Both the position numbers and the translations under genes were made by a program. From positions 109,984-173,983 of the forward strand of contig CAKUXX010000003.1 of the NCBI GenBank assembly GCA_934702355.1: 64,000 nucleotides of DNA, read 5' to 3'. The DNA is from an uncultured Methanomassiliicoccales archaeon. Its GTDB lineage: Archaea > Thermoplasmatota > Thermoplasmata > Methanomassiliicoccales > Methanomethylophilaceae. Each line of letters starts with the position of its first letter. Position 1 is the stretch's first letter. Shown here in pieces: positions 24,788-33,993 of the stretch. The notes below the pieces were generated by a model that did no database searches, was not told the origin of the DNA, and worked only from the letters and a program-made list of their open reading frames with translations.

Positions 24788-27517
24788 ATGAAGCAGATGA
24801 CCCTGCTGGCTGCATTCCTCGTCCTGGCCGTGGCCGTCTGTGCGGTCACGATGATCCAAGATGATGCCGATGCCGCAGGAAGCTACACTGTCAGAGTGTA
24901 CATCGATGACGGGACATCCGTGACGGAACTGTCAGGAACCGGATCGGACATCCCGAGTATTCTGAAGAACGCCGTCGAATCAAACGGACATAAGATCGAT
25001 ATAGGATCCGTAAGGGTCAACAGCGTGGACGGTAAGACCGCCCCCGATGGGAAAGCCTGGACAGTTCAGCAATGGCTTCCGCCGAGAGGATGGGAGGTCG
25101 TCAACTTCAGGAACACACAGACCCTCGTGAACGGAACGTCCTATTGCGTCTGCCTGTCGGATGCGACAAAGGATTCGAGCGGGATCGAAACATCCTATTC
25201 CATACCGAGGTTCGAACCGCAGGCGACCGGGTATTTCTTCATAAAATTCATAGAGGATTCGGAGAGAAACTCATGTGTCGAATCCATCCTCACCAAGGAA
25301 CAGAGGGAGAAAGGATTCTGGATATCCGGAACCGGCTCGAACCTGGCATGGGCATTCGAGAATGCATGCAAAAAATATAGCCTTGAGCTTGATATGAGCT
25401 ATGGGATCAAGGGAGGTACGACCAACCCCGATTTCATCGGATGGCTGAACAGTTTCCTGGATCTTAAAGACGAACTCATGTCCGGAGATACGAACAACGG
25501 GAACTGGAAATATTGGAGCCAGTTCGTTTGGGACAACGGACGGTGGGTGTACAGCCAAACATCAGGACATTACGACCCGAATGTGAATTCATACTATGCT
25601 CTCGTCAGGCAGATCACAACAAAGGATAATGTGACGCCCAATGTCGGGGTGACACCTTCCGACGTACCGACGTCCGCGATCAACAACGGCTGCACGGTGA
25701 AGTTCGTCGACGGTGACGGAAAGACTGTCAAAACACAGAATGTCCCCTATTTCGGAAACGCAACTGCACCCGCATCCGCAACGAAATCCCCCACGACTGA
25801 ATTCTCGTACGAATTCCAAGGATGGGACGGAAACTACAATCAGGTCATATCTAACGTCACAGTGAAGGCGAAATTCGCTGAGATCCAGAATATCAGAGTC
25901 ACGGGAATATCGATCACCGATTCCAAGACATCCATCCCATCAGGAACGACATATCAGTTCAAGGCAAGCGTCTCGCCGTCCGGTGCTGCACAGAAGGACG
26001 TGAAATGGTCCGTCAGCAACACATCCGTCGCGACCATCGGAAGCGACGGTGTGTTCAAGGCTCTGAAATCAGGCACCGTGACAGTGACAGCTACATCGGT
26101 CGACGGAGGATTCACGGATTCCGTGAATGTCACGGTCACGGACAAGACCGACAAGGTCTGGTCAGTCAAGATCACAGGTGTCCCCTCTTCGATGGAAGTC
26201 GGCAAGACGGCAACGCTCAAGGTCACTATCGAACCGACCGGTGCCAAGGACAAGACGGTTTCGTGGAGCTCATCTGACGAGAGCATCGCGAAGATCGATC
26301 AGACCGGAAAGGTCACCGCGATCAAAGCAGGAGAAGCACAGATCACGGTCACCACGCAGGACGGAGGACACACAAACACGGTCAAACTGACCGTCACGCC
26401 GTCATCCGATTCCGTATGGTCCGTGGAGATCGAAGGCGGGAACCGCAACGTCACGAAAGATTCTTCTGTGAAACTGGTCGCCAAGGTCCTTCCCGAAAGC
26501 GCGAAGGACAAGACGGTGACATGGTCCGTCGCCGACACCTCGATCGCAACAATAGACAAGAACGGAGAACTAACCGGGAAGAAGTTCGGTACCACGACCG
26601 TCGAGGTCAGGACCAACGACGGCGGACACACCGCCACCATAGACATCAAAGTCGTGCCCGGACCCGGACAGGCCGCGTATGTCACGGTGAGCGAAGGGGA
26701 CGTCGTCCTCGAGAAGGATTCCTCGACCAAGCTCACTGCCAGTGTGGACCCCGAGGCCAAGAAGAAGTCCGTCAAGTGGTATTCCGACAATGAAAGCGTT
26801 GCCAAGGTGGACGCGAACGGAAACGTCACTGCAGTCTCCCCCGGAACCGCAAGGATAACCGTCGAGGTCGTCGACGGAGGGGTCACGGGATCCTGCGAGA
26901 TCAGAGTCTACAGCATGGAGGACGTGTCCCATGTATCCGAGGACACCGCAGAGGTCGAGAAGAACGTCGCATCGTCCGAACTGGATGCGAAACGCATGAA
27001 GGCACTGGCCGAGAACAATGCATCGTACACTCTGAAGACCGACGGACTCGGATCCGTGTCCCTGCCCTCGGACAGTCTGACCAAACTCTCCGCCGAAGGC
27101 ACCATAACGATCTCCGTCAAGATAAGGCCCACATCGGATCTGAGGGATGTCCAAAAGAAGATCATAGGCGACCGTCAGGCATTCGAGTACCTTGTCAACG
27201 GATCCGACGTGCCCGACCTGGGAGGAAAGGCGACCGTCTCCATCCCGTACGTCCTGAAGGACGGAGAGAATCCCAAGGACCTGGCGGTATGCTACGTCGA
27301 TTACAAGGGCAACGTCGAGAGGTTCGCATGCACATACGATGCAGCGACGAACATGGTCGTGTTCAAGACCACACACTTCTCAGTCTATTTCGTCACTGCT
27401 GAGAAGATGGATGAACCTAGCACGGACGGGTCGGGCTCCCTGCCCTTTGCGGCGATCGGAGTTGTTGCCGTTGTGCTGATCATAGGCATCGTCGCATTCA
27501 TGCGCAGGAGGGTCTGA
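24788..27517 (+). CDS. secreted, membrane-anchored surface protein with DUF4430-like and BIG2 domains
   Basis: A 909-residue protein. Signal peptide at residues 1-30 (MKQMTLLAAFLVLAVAVCAV). Two domains resembling DUF4430 (transcobalamin C-terminal-like) follow, about 31-125 (SILKNAVESNGHKIDIGSV) and about 140-285 (WAFENACKKYSLELDMSYGI, KYWSQFVWDNGRWVYS). Then a Listeria-Bacteroides-type repeat (about 300-362, QGWDGNYNQVISNVTVKAKF), four BIG2 domains (366-710), a C-terminal domain with VFKTTHFSVYFVT (shared with the giant protein) and a final membrane helix with RRRV. A GGAGG site lies 7 bases before the ATG. It is probably the first gene of the uptake operon (30 bp to the next gene). A role in ligand capture at the cell surface is inferred from context. 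Confidence 0.8.
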   Translation: MKQMTLLAAFLVLAVAVCAVTMIQDDADAAGSYTVRVYIDDGTSVTELSGTGSDIPSILKNAVESNGHKIDIGSVRVNSVDGKTAPDGKAWTVQQWLPPRGWEVVNFRNTQTLVNGTSYCVCLSDATKDSSGIETSYSIPRFEPQATGYFFIKFIEDSERNSCVESILTKEQREKGFWISGTGSNLAWAFENACKKYSLELDMSYGIKGGTTNPDFIGWLNSFLDLKDELMSGDTNNGNWKYWSQFVWDNGRWVYSQTSGHYDPNVNSYYALVRQITTKDNVTPNVGVTPSDVPTSAINNGCTVKFVDGDGKTVKTQNVPYFGNATAPASATKSPTTEFSYEFQGWDGNYNQVISNVTVKAKFAEIQNIRVTGISITDSKTSIPSGTTYQFKASVSPSGAAQKDVKWSVSNTSVATIGSDGVFKALKSGTVTVTATSVDGGFTDSVNVTVTDKTDKVWSVKITGVPSSMEVGKTATLKVTIEPTGAKDKTVSWSSSDESIAKIDQTGKVTAIKAGEAQITVTTQDGGHTNTVKLTVTPSSDSVWSVEIEGGNRNVTKDSSVKLVAKVLPESAKDKTVTWSVADTSIATIDKNGELTGKKFGTTTVEVRTNDGGHTATIDIKVVPGPGQAAYVTVSEGDVVLEKDSSTKLTASVDPEAKKKSVKWYSDNESVAKVDANGNVTAVSPGTARITVEVVDGGVTGSCEIRVYSMEDVSHVSEDTAEVEKNVASSELDAKRMKALAENNASYTLKTDGLGSVSLPSDSLTKLSAEGTITISVKIRPTSDLRDVQKKIIGDRQAFEYLVNGSDVPDLGGKATVSIPYVLKDGENPKDLAVCYVDYKGNVERFACTYDAATNMVVFKTTHFSVYFVTAEKMDEPSTDGSGSLPFAAIGVVAVVLIIGIVAFMRRRV

Positions 27518-27547
27518 GCACACCGGATCTTCCCGGGGGCGAACCGG

Positions 27548-28927
27548 ATGATGCGTTCCGTCAGACTGAAGATAGCGGGCTCCGCCCTGCTGGCCGTCCT
27601 CATCCTGGCCGCCTTGCCCCTAGTGGGAGTCACCGAATCCTCGGCGGACTCCCGCGAGGGGCTGATACTGGATTTCGGCTATTGGGACGTGGAATGGATA
27701 GAGATGCCTCTGGCCGAGGGGATGGACGGAAACGCCGTCCTTGACCATGCATGCAGACTCAACGGATACGAGGTGGTCCGTCTTCCCGACGGGTCCCTCT
27801 ATTCGGTGAACGGCCAGTCCAACCTCGTCGGGGTAAAATGGGGGATGTACGTCCTCGAGGACAGCACCTGGGTCGAAGCCGATCCTTCCGCCATCGATGC
27901 AGGCGACTACAGGCTCATCGCATGGGCCCGCACATCGGGACCTGAATCCATCGTCCCGGGAACGGATACCTCCGGGTTCGGATACTACAGCTATGCATCC
28001 GACGGAAAGTCCCTGAGGACTGGAAAGGACCTTCGCATCGTCACGCTGGCGCCTTCCGTGACGGAGACGCTCTGCTCCGTCGGGGCTGCGAAGATGATCG
28101 TTGGCACCGATCTGTACAGCGACTATCCCCAGTCCATCGTCGACGGGCATGATGACGGAACCATATCGATAACCGGCGGATACACCGATCCAAACTTCGA
28201 ATGGATAGTGAAGCTCGCGCCGGACCTTGTGTTCTGCGACGGGGGCGTCGGACAGCACGTCGCCGTTGCGGACAAGCTCCGCAAAGCAGGGATCGACTGC
28301 GTGATCCTCTACGATGCCGTCGACGTGTCGGCGATGTACAACAACATCTGGATATCGGCATCCGCGATAGGACTCACGGAGAATGCAAACGGTGTCATCC
28401 ACATACTCCGCTCGACCATGGATGCAGTGTCCGGGATAGCGGGCGACACGAATAAACGCGTCCTCGCGACCCTGTCGTCCGACCCGTCCCCCTGGACATC
28501 GGGGTCGTACACATTCATGTCGGACATAATCTCGAACGCGGGCGGCAGGAACGTCTTCGAATCCCAATCTTCGGGGTGGTTCATGGTGTCCAAGGAGCAG
28601 ATCTATGCCAAACAGCCGCAGATCATCATAATAATATCATCGACACCGGTGACCACCGAGTCTGAATATCAATCCCTGTTGAATTCGCTCGATCCCCTGT
28701 GGAAGGAGACACCCGCATACAGGAACGGGGATGTGTATGTCATGTCAGGTGATGCCGGCGACATCCTGCAACGTCCCGGCCCGAGACTTGCCGAAGCCGC
28801 CGAGCTCGTATGCAAGATGCTCAATCCCGATGCTTTCACAGACCGCGATGCACTTGACCTTATTCCGAGGTACATCGGCGATGATTACCGCGATTACCTG
28901 AGATACCAGTCGGGGGTGGTTGTCTGA
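27548..28927 (+). CDS. BtuF-type substrate-binding protein with N-terminal DUF4430-like domain
   Basis: A 459-residue protein. Signal peptide about 1-33 (KIAGSALLAVLILAALPLVG). Residues about 40-130 form a DUF4430-like domain: NAVLDHACRLNGYEVVRLPD, LYSVNGQ, KWGMYVLEDSTW and DYRLIAWAR follow the family order (VLDAL helix, SINGV strand, WMYYVNG strand, GDxIxW strand). Residues about 160-435 are a cobalamin/siderophore-type binding lobe pair: RIVTLAPSVTETLCSVGA, VGTDLYSDYP, WIVKLAPDLVFCDGG, DIISNAGGRNVF and GPRLAEAAELV. Family members deliver corrinoids, heme or Fe-siderophores to an FecCD permease, which is encoded two genes downstream. The fusion with a transcobalamin-like domain points to corrinoid, but that is inference. 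Confidence 0.8.
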   Translation: MMRSVRLKIAGSALLAVLILAALPLVGVTESSADSREGLILDFGYWDVEWIEMPLAEGMDGNAVLDHACRLNGYEVVRLPDGSLYSVNGQSNLVGVKWGMYVLEDSTWVEADPSAIDAGDYRLIAWARTSGPESIVPGTDTSGFGYYSYASDGKSLRTGKDLRIVTLAPSVTETLCSVGAAKMIVGTDLYSDYPQSIVDGHDDGTISITGGYTDPNFEWIVKLAPDLVFCDGGVGQHVAVADKLRKAGIDCVILYDAVDVSAMYNNIWISASAIGLTENANGVIHILRSTMDAVSGIAGDTNKRVLATLSSDPSPWTSGSYTFMSDIISNAGGRNVFESQSSGWFMVSKEQIYAKQPQIIIIISSTPVTTESEYQSLLNSLDPLWKETPAYRNGDVYVMSGDAGDILQRPGPRLAEAAELVCKMLNPDAFTDRDALDLIPRYIGDDYRDYLRYQSGVVV

Positions 28928-30792
28928 AGAGAGCATCGGCGATCTTCGCGGTCCTCCTGATGCTTGTCACGCTGGCCCCAGTGGAATTCTCGGATGCCGA
29001 TCAGGTAACCACGCCCGTGCTCATCGATATGGGCGACGGGACGACGTATTGGTTTGACTCCACAGGAAACAGCGTGGAGGAATCCACGCTGCAGGCCGCG
29101 GAATCCAATGAATTGGCAGTGGTTTTCAAAGACAACCGCCTCGTATCTGTCTCAGGGATCTCCGAATGTCATGTCGGCTCCCAGAAATGCTCATGGATGT
29201 TCTATTCATGGAACGGAGACTCCTGGGAAGAATCAGACGTGTCCGCGTACAACGGAGGCGGATTCGCATGGGGATTCTATCCGAACGGTGCGATAGTCCC
29301 CGCCGAGACCCCCGAAAGCCGTTCGGCATGGATCATGCATCGCGGCGATTCGAAATCATCAGGAGTATCCACATCGTACGGGACCGCGAAAGCTGTCGCC
29401 CCCATGGAGTGGTACCGCACATACACTTCGGGATACGTGGACTCGGCGATCGTGACCGCAGGAGACCTCCTTTATCACACCACAGGCGGCGAATACGGCG
29501 CATCGGGTTCCGATAAGAACCCGTGGGTCCACTGCCTCAACAGACTCACAGGGGAGATTGTCTGGGAGTTCATGATGACCTACGGTCAGGGCTATGAGGT
29601 CACATCCCCGCTCGTGATCGGCGACATGCTGATCGTGACCGCGACCAACTGGAACGTCTATTGTTTCGACCGCTTCACGGGAGAGGTCCTGCACACCCTG
29701 AAACTGGAACCCCATTTCCCCATGGAGGACGGGAACATCGTATGGGAAGGACGCACATTCTACACAGGTGCGACAACGCCTGTGTACGATTCGGGTGCGA
29801 TGTACTTCGGTACGGCGGACGGCCACATAATGGCATATTCGGTCACCCGTGACAAGGGATTCGTCATGCTTTGGGACTACGACCCCGACGACTCAGTCGT
29901 CGACGGGAAATACAAGGGGACCAAGGGATGCTTCTACTTCCATGCTCCCGTCATAACCGAAGTGGACGGGAAGAAGATGCTCTTCCTCGGAAGCTATGAA
30001 GGCTACGTCCACGCATTGGATGCCCATACCGGAGAGGCCGTATGGGTGAAGAGGATGATCGACCTCGGCGACGAGAACATCCCGCACAAAGGGACCCCCG
30101 GGTCCGCAGCAGGGATGACCGTCCTTTCCGACGGCAGACTCCTGATAGAATGCACCGACGGAGGGATGTCATCCCAGGACGGGTTCGCCATCTGCGTAGA
30201 TGCAAAGACCGGTAGCGGCCCCGACGGTTCCGACTGCTATTGGAGGATCGATGCTCTGATAGGCGGCCCGGTTGTCGTCGAAGACGGATTCTACGGATAC
30301 GTCCAGCCCTCCGGAAGGGGCGCACGCACACTAGTGGATGTGGACGGGAACGAGCTGGAGCTCACGACCGCGGTCTACCGCTTCGATTCCGAAGGTAAGG
30401 TGATCTGGAGATCCCAGGAATACGGGTGGATCAAAGCACCGCTCACACTTGCGGACGGGATCATCTACTGCAACGATTACTCGGCCGGAGGGTTCTGGCC
30501 GAACGGCGGAGGCGTGACCGCGATATCCGCCGATGACGGCTCGCAGATCTGGAGGCTCAGACTGTCTCCGTTCACCAAGGACTCCTATGCCATGGTGTCC
30601 GCCACGGTGATCGAAGGGAGGATCTATGTCGCCAACGACTACGGTGCCGTGTACTGCATCTCCGAGATAGCCGGCCCCGAATACGGGGACGGTGGGGAGA
30701 TCAGACTCGGAAACGGATTCCTTCACTGGTCCTGGATTGTCCTGATATTGGCGATATTGGGATGCATGGTGTTCCTTTGGAGGTTCTACTGA
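28924..30792 (+). CDS. membrane-anchored PQQ-type beta-propeller protein with DUF4430-like domain
   Basis: A 622-residue protein if started at CTG 28924, which gives a complete signal peptide (MKRASAIFAVLLMLVTLAP). The first ATG (28960) would cut the signal in half, and no ATG/GTG/TTG lies in frame further upstream. The CTG shares its TGA with the stop of the preceding gene in a 4-bp overlap. Residues about 28-120 are DUF4430-like (STLQAAESNELAVVF and CSWMFYSWNGDSWEESD). Residues about 160-580 form propeller blades with repeated LTGEIVWEF, FTGEVLHTLKL, HTGEAVWVKRM and DDGSQIWRLRL motifs. A C-terminal membrane helix (WSWIVLILAILGCMVFLWRF) anchors it. It lies between the binding protein and the permease, so it probably assists ligand handling outside the membrane. 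Confidence 0.75.
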   Translation: MKRASAIFAVLLMLVTLAPVEFSDADQVTTPVLIDMGDGTTYWFDSTGNSVEESTLQAAESNELAVVFKDNRLVSVSGISECHVGSQKCSWMFYSWNGDSWEESDVSAYNGGGFAWGFYPNGAIVPAETPESRSAWIMHRGDSKSSGVSTSYGTAKAVAPMEWYRTYTSGYVDSAIVTAGDLLYHTTGGEYGASGSDKNPWVHCLNRLTGEIVWEFMMTYGQGYEVTSPLVIGDMLIVTATNWNVYCFDRFTGEVLHTLKLEPHFPMEDGNIVWEGRTFYTGATTPVYDSGAMYFGTADGHIMAYSVTRDKGFVMLWDYDPDDSVVDGKYKGTKGCFYFHAPVITEVDGKKMLFLGSYEGYVHALDAHTGEAVWVKRMIDLGDENIPHKGTPGSAAGMTVLSDGRLLIECTDGGMSSQDGFAICVDAKTGSGPDGSDCYWRIDALIGGPVVVEDGFYGYVQPSGRGARTLVDVDGNELELTTAVYRFDSEGKVIWRSQEYGWIKAPLTLADGIIYCNDYSAGGFWPNGGGVTAISADDGSQIWRLRLSPFTKDSYAMVSATVIEGRIYVANDYGAVYCISEIAGPEYGDGGEIRLGNGFLHWSWIVLILAILGCMVFLWRFY

Positions 30793-30822
30793 TGTTTTCT
30801 TTTTCTTTGGAGGGTGAATCCA

Positions 30823-31986
30823 TTGACTGATGAGAAGAGGGGATGGATCCCCAGAGGAATACATGGTCTGAAACGGGACATGGAGCCCACGCAGGACGAC
30901 GAGAGCGAGATTTCCAGAAAGAAGAGACGGTTCGCCGTCATCACGGTGTTCGGAACGATGATGTCCTTCATCGCATTCCTGATATCGATCTCCATTTCAT
31001 CCGGAGGCGTCATCCCCGTCAGCGAGGCCCTGACCGCATTGTTCTCGGCCATCGGCAAGGCGGGGGCATCGCCCGAACAGATCGCAGCCGATCCCGAGAG
31101 ATGGCAGATGACCACCGTCGAACTGTACATATATCAGTCTAGGCTCCCCAGGACCATAGCGGCCATCGCCGTCGGTGCGGGACTGTCCATAGCGGGATGC
31201 ATGTATCAGGCACTGATACGCAACCCCCTGGTCGACCCGTACATAACCGGAGTATCTTCAGGAGCAGGATGCCTCGCCGTGGCAGTTGTGGCCACAGGCA
31301 TCTCCATCCCGTTCATCTCTGGTGGCTCCCTGTACCTCATACCCGTTGCGGCCATCATCGGAGGCCTCATAGCATTCGGAATCACGATGCTCGTTGCAGA
31401 AGGCTCCGGCGGTTCGGCCACGAACTACATCCTCGCAGGAGTGATCACAGGATTCGCATTCTCGTCCTTCCAGACGATATTCCTGTCGATGGCCAAGGAC
31501 AATCTTACGAATGCCATGTGGTGGCTGTTCGGATCCTTCGCGAACATAACCTGGGAGAATGCGTGGATAGTGTTCGTTCCCGCGATGGGAGTGTCCGTAA
31601 TGGCGATGTTCTGGGCCAGGGAGTTCAACCTCTTCATGATGGGGGAGGAGCAGGCGAAGCAGCTCGGACTCAACGTCAGGAGATTCAAGCAGACCATGAT
31701 GATCATAGCCTCGGTCCTCACCGCGGTATGCGTAGCATTCTGCGGTATCATCGGATTCGTGGGACTCGTCATCCCGCATGCCTGCCGCATGGCCCTAGGA
31801 AGCGACCACAGACTGATCATGCCCGCATCCATCGTCCTCGGGGCGATGCTGATGCTGTTCGCGGACCTCATCGCAAGGACGATAATGTCTCCGCTGGAGC
31901 TTCCCGTTGGTGCGATAACCGCGATGATCGGCACTCCGATCTTCGCATACATGCTCATGAGGAGGGGGCGCGAATATGACGGATGA
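30823..31986 (+). CDS. FecCD/BtuC-family ABC transporter permease
   Basis: A 387-residue permease with about ten helices. Family motifs: YIYQSRLPRTIAAIAVGAGL; AGCMYQALIRNPLVDPYITG; SSGAGCLAV; MWWLFGSFANITWE; QAKQLGLNV (the ATPase-coupling helix region); and FCGIIGFVGLVIPHACR. It forms the membrane channel for the ligand delivered by the BtuF-type protein. The TTG at 30823 is chosen because a GGAGG site ends 9 bases before it; a GTG at 30814 directly abuts that site. A charged cytoplasmic N-terminus of about 45 residues precedes the first helix. It overlaps the ATPase gene by 11 bp. Confidence 0.9.
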   Translation: MTDEKRGWIPRGIHGLKRDMEPTQDDESEISRKKRRFAVITVFGTMMSFIAFLISISISSGGVIPVSEALTALFSAIGKAGASPEQIAADPERWQMTTVELYIYQSRLPRTIAAIAVGAGLSIAGCMYQALIRNPLVDPYITGVSSGAGCLAVAVVATGISIPFISGGSLYLIPVAAIIGGLIAFGITMLVAEGSGGSATNYILAGVITGFAFSSFQTIFLSMAKDNLTNAMWWLFGSFANITWENAWIVFVPAMGVSVMAMFWAREFNLFMMGEEQAKQLGLNVRRFKQTMMIIASVLTAVCVAFCGIIGFVGLVIPHACRMALGSDHRLIMPASIVLGAMLMLFADLIARTIMSPLELPVGAITAMIGTPIFAYMLMRRGREYDG

Positions 31987-32770
31987 TCTGCTGAAGGTCG
32001 AGAACCTGTGCAAGGATTTCGGAGACTTCCACGCACTGAGCGACGTGTCATTCACCATGGGGAAGGGTCGCATGGTCGGTCTCATCGGACCTAACGGATG
32101 CGGGAAGTCCACCATGATGAAATGCATCTGCGGAATCCACGGGATGACATCCGGAAGCGTCACCATCGACGGCGACGACGTGGCGTCCATGCGCCCGTCG
32201 GATCTCGCCAAGGTCGTTGCCACTGTTCCCGCTGAACCCGGACAGACCTTCGGGATGACCATCATGGACATGGTCATGCTCGGAAGATATCCGTTCGTGG
32301 ACCGCATCTGGTGGGAAACGAAGGACGACGAGAACGCGGTGCGCGAAGCGCTCCGCACGTTCGGATTGGACGGACTTAGACGCAAACAGGTGTCCCTGTG
32401 CTCATCAGGAGAACGTCAGCGCGCCCTGATCGCCAAAGCATACGTCCAGGAACCCAAGCTCATGCTGGTCGACGAGCCCACCTCCCACCTCGACATGAAG
32501 TACAAGCTGGACGTCATGGAGTATCTGCAGTCCATGGCCCGTTCCGACATGACCGTAATGGTTGCGGAACATGACATCTCCCTGATGGCCCGCTACTGCG
32601 ACATATGCATCATCATGAAGAACGGGAGGATCGTGACCATCGGCGACCCGAAGGAGGTCGTGACCGCGGAACTCATCCGTGATGTCTACGAAGTGGATGC
32701 CCGCGTCGGCCTGGACGAGGACGGGGAGATATACGTTCTTCCCAAGAGGTACGTCAAGAGGGATCCATGA
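31976..32770 (+). CDS. BtuD/FepC-type ABC transporter ATPase
   Basis: A 264-residue ATPase that powers the adjacent FecCD permease. Walker A is GPNGCGKST, the Q-loop region is VPAEPGQTFG, and Walker B is LMLVDEPTSHLDM with the switch His in VAEHDISLM. The signature is LCSSGERQRA, so the usual LSGGE has become CSSGE. Otherwise the length and motifs are standard. The gene overlaps the permease by 11 bp and the zinc-ribbon gene by 4 bp, so all three are translated together. Confidence 0.92.
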   Translation: MTDDLLKVENLCKDFGDFHALSDVSFTMGKGRMVGLIGPNGCGKSTMMKCICGIHGMTSGSVTIDGDDVASMRPSDLAKVVATVPAEPGQTFGMTIMDMVMLGRYPFVDRIWWETKDDENAVREALRTFGLDGLRRKQVSLCSSGERQRALIAKAYVQEPKLMLVDEPTSHLDMKYKLDVMEYLQSMARSDMTVMVAEHDISLMARYCDICIIMKNGRIVTIGDPKEVVTAELIRDVYEVDARVGLDEDGEIYVLPKRYVKRDP

Positions 32771-33993
32771 AAAGGACCAGGACAGACAGCGGAGAGCATT
32801 GCTTCTGCTACAAATGCGGACATTTCTGGTTCCCCGCATCGGATTCCTATCCCAAGCGCTGTCCGCGTTGCCATTCGTCCAGATGGGACGTCCCCGTCAT
32901 GAGGGACAGAACATGCAAGTTCTGTGGCCATTCCTGGGAGATAGCGGGGCCTGACGAGCCCTGCCCCGAATGCGGAAAGAGGCAGAATGAGAGTAGCTCG
33001 GGCAGGATTCTCCACTGCAACCAATGCGAGTACGATTGGGTCCGGAAGAGGGAGACACTGCCGAAAAGATGTCCGCTCTGCCATTCCCTTAAATGGAACG
33101 AGCAGAGGGCCCGCATGCTGATGTGTCACAGATGCAACCACGTTTGGAACAGTCAGACCTCCGATCCGAAACGCTGTCCGAAATGCCAATCCACCAGATG
33201 GAACGACGAGCTCTGCTTCGCAGACTGCCGCAGATGTGGCCACAGATGGATACTGCGCGGGGACAGCGAACCGAAATACTGCCCCTCGTGCAAATCCACG
33301 AGATGGCGCGAACCGCCCAAGGCATACGAATGCCCTAAGTGCGGACGTATAATCATCCTCAGATCGGAGGACTCCGTGGGAAGATGCCCGTATTGCGACC
33401 GTCTCGGGAGCCGCACCATGAGATGCCCCATATGCGAATACGTCTGGACGGATTCCGTTGGAACTTCCAGATGTCCCCGCTGCTACAATCCTGTCCCTAT
33501 GGACAGCAAATCCACGACCACCGTGGTCTGGACGGATTCCCGCTACAGACTTGAGTATGTGTCCAGAGACGGATTCGGTTTCCTCTATCTGTGGGACGGA
33601 CACGTACCCGTGGCGACTGTGTATATGCATGATGTCTGCAAACGCTTCGACATGACTGTGGAGCAGCTCATCCATTCCGCATCCGATAAGACGATGGAGG
33701 ATGACTGGAGGGATCTGAAGGACGAGATGCTCGCCAAGGAGAACTCGTATGCCGTCTACATCAACTACTTCAAGATGCGCCTGTCGCTCTCATACGAGGA
33801 TGCACGCATACTTGCGATCCACTTCACAGGGATGGGTCCGGAGGCCATTGCGATCAAATTCGGTCTCGATCTGGAATCTGTTGAGAAATCGTTCGATAGG
33901 ATCATGTCCGCATACACGGACAGTGGCATCGTAGTCGATGATACGATATTCACCGAGAATCCATTTGCGTACTATGGTGGGGAAACTCAGTGA
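32767..33993 (+). CDS. protein with seven tandem zinc ribbons and a C-terminal helical domain
   Basis: A 408-residue cytoplasmic protein. Residues about 10-245 hold seven CxxC...CxxC zinc ribbons in tandem, most with the shared frame CxxC-x2-W...PKRCPxC-x-S-x2-W (CHRCNHVWNS and PKRCPKCQSTRWN, for example), 28 ligand cysteines in all. Residues about 260-400 are helical; the end (DARILAIHFTGMGPEAIAIK and FGLDLESVEKSFDRIM) looks like a helix-turn-helix. The start forms an ATGA overlap with the ABC ATPase, tying it to the uptake operon. It could be a metal-dependent regulator or a scaffold. No known family was recognised beyond the zinc ribbons. Confidence 0.75.
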   Translation: MKRTRTDSGEHCFCYKCGHFWFPASDSYPKRCPRCHSSRWDVPVMRDRTCKFCGHSWEIAGPDEPCPECGKRQNESSSGRILHCNQCEYDWVRKRETLPKRCPLCHSLKWNEQRARMLMCHRCNHVWNSQTSDPKRCPKCQSTRWNDELCFADCRRCGHRWILRGDSEPKYCPSCKSTRWREPPKAYECPKCGRIIILRSEDSVGRCPYCDRLGSRTMRCPICEYVWTDSVGTSRCPRCYNPVPMDSKSTTTVVWTDSRYRLEYVSRDGFGFLYLWDGHVPVATVYMHDVCKRFDMTVEQLIHSASDKTMEDDWRDLKDEMLAKENSYAVYINYFKMRLSLSYEDARILAIHFTGMGPEAIAIKFGLDLESVEKSFDRIMSAYTDSGIVVDDTIFTENPFAYYGGETQ

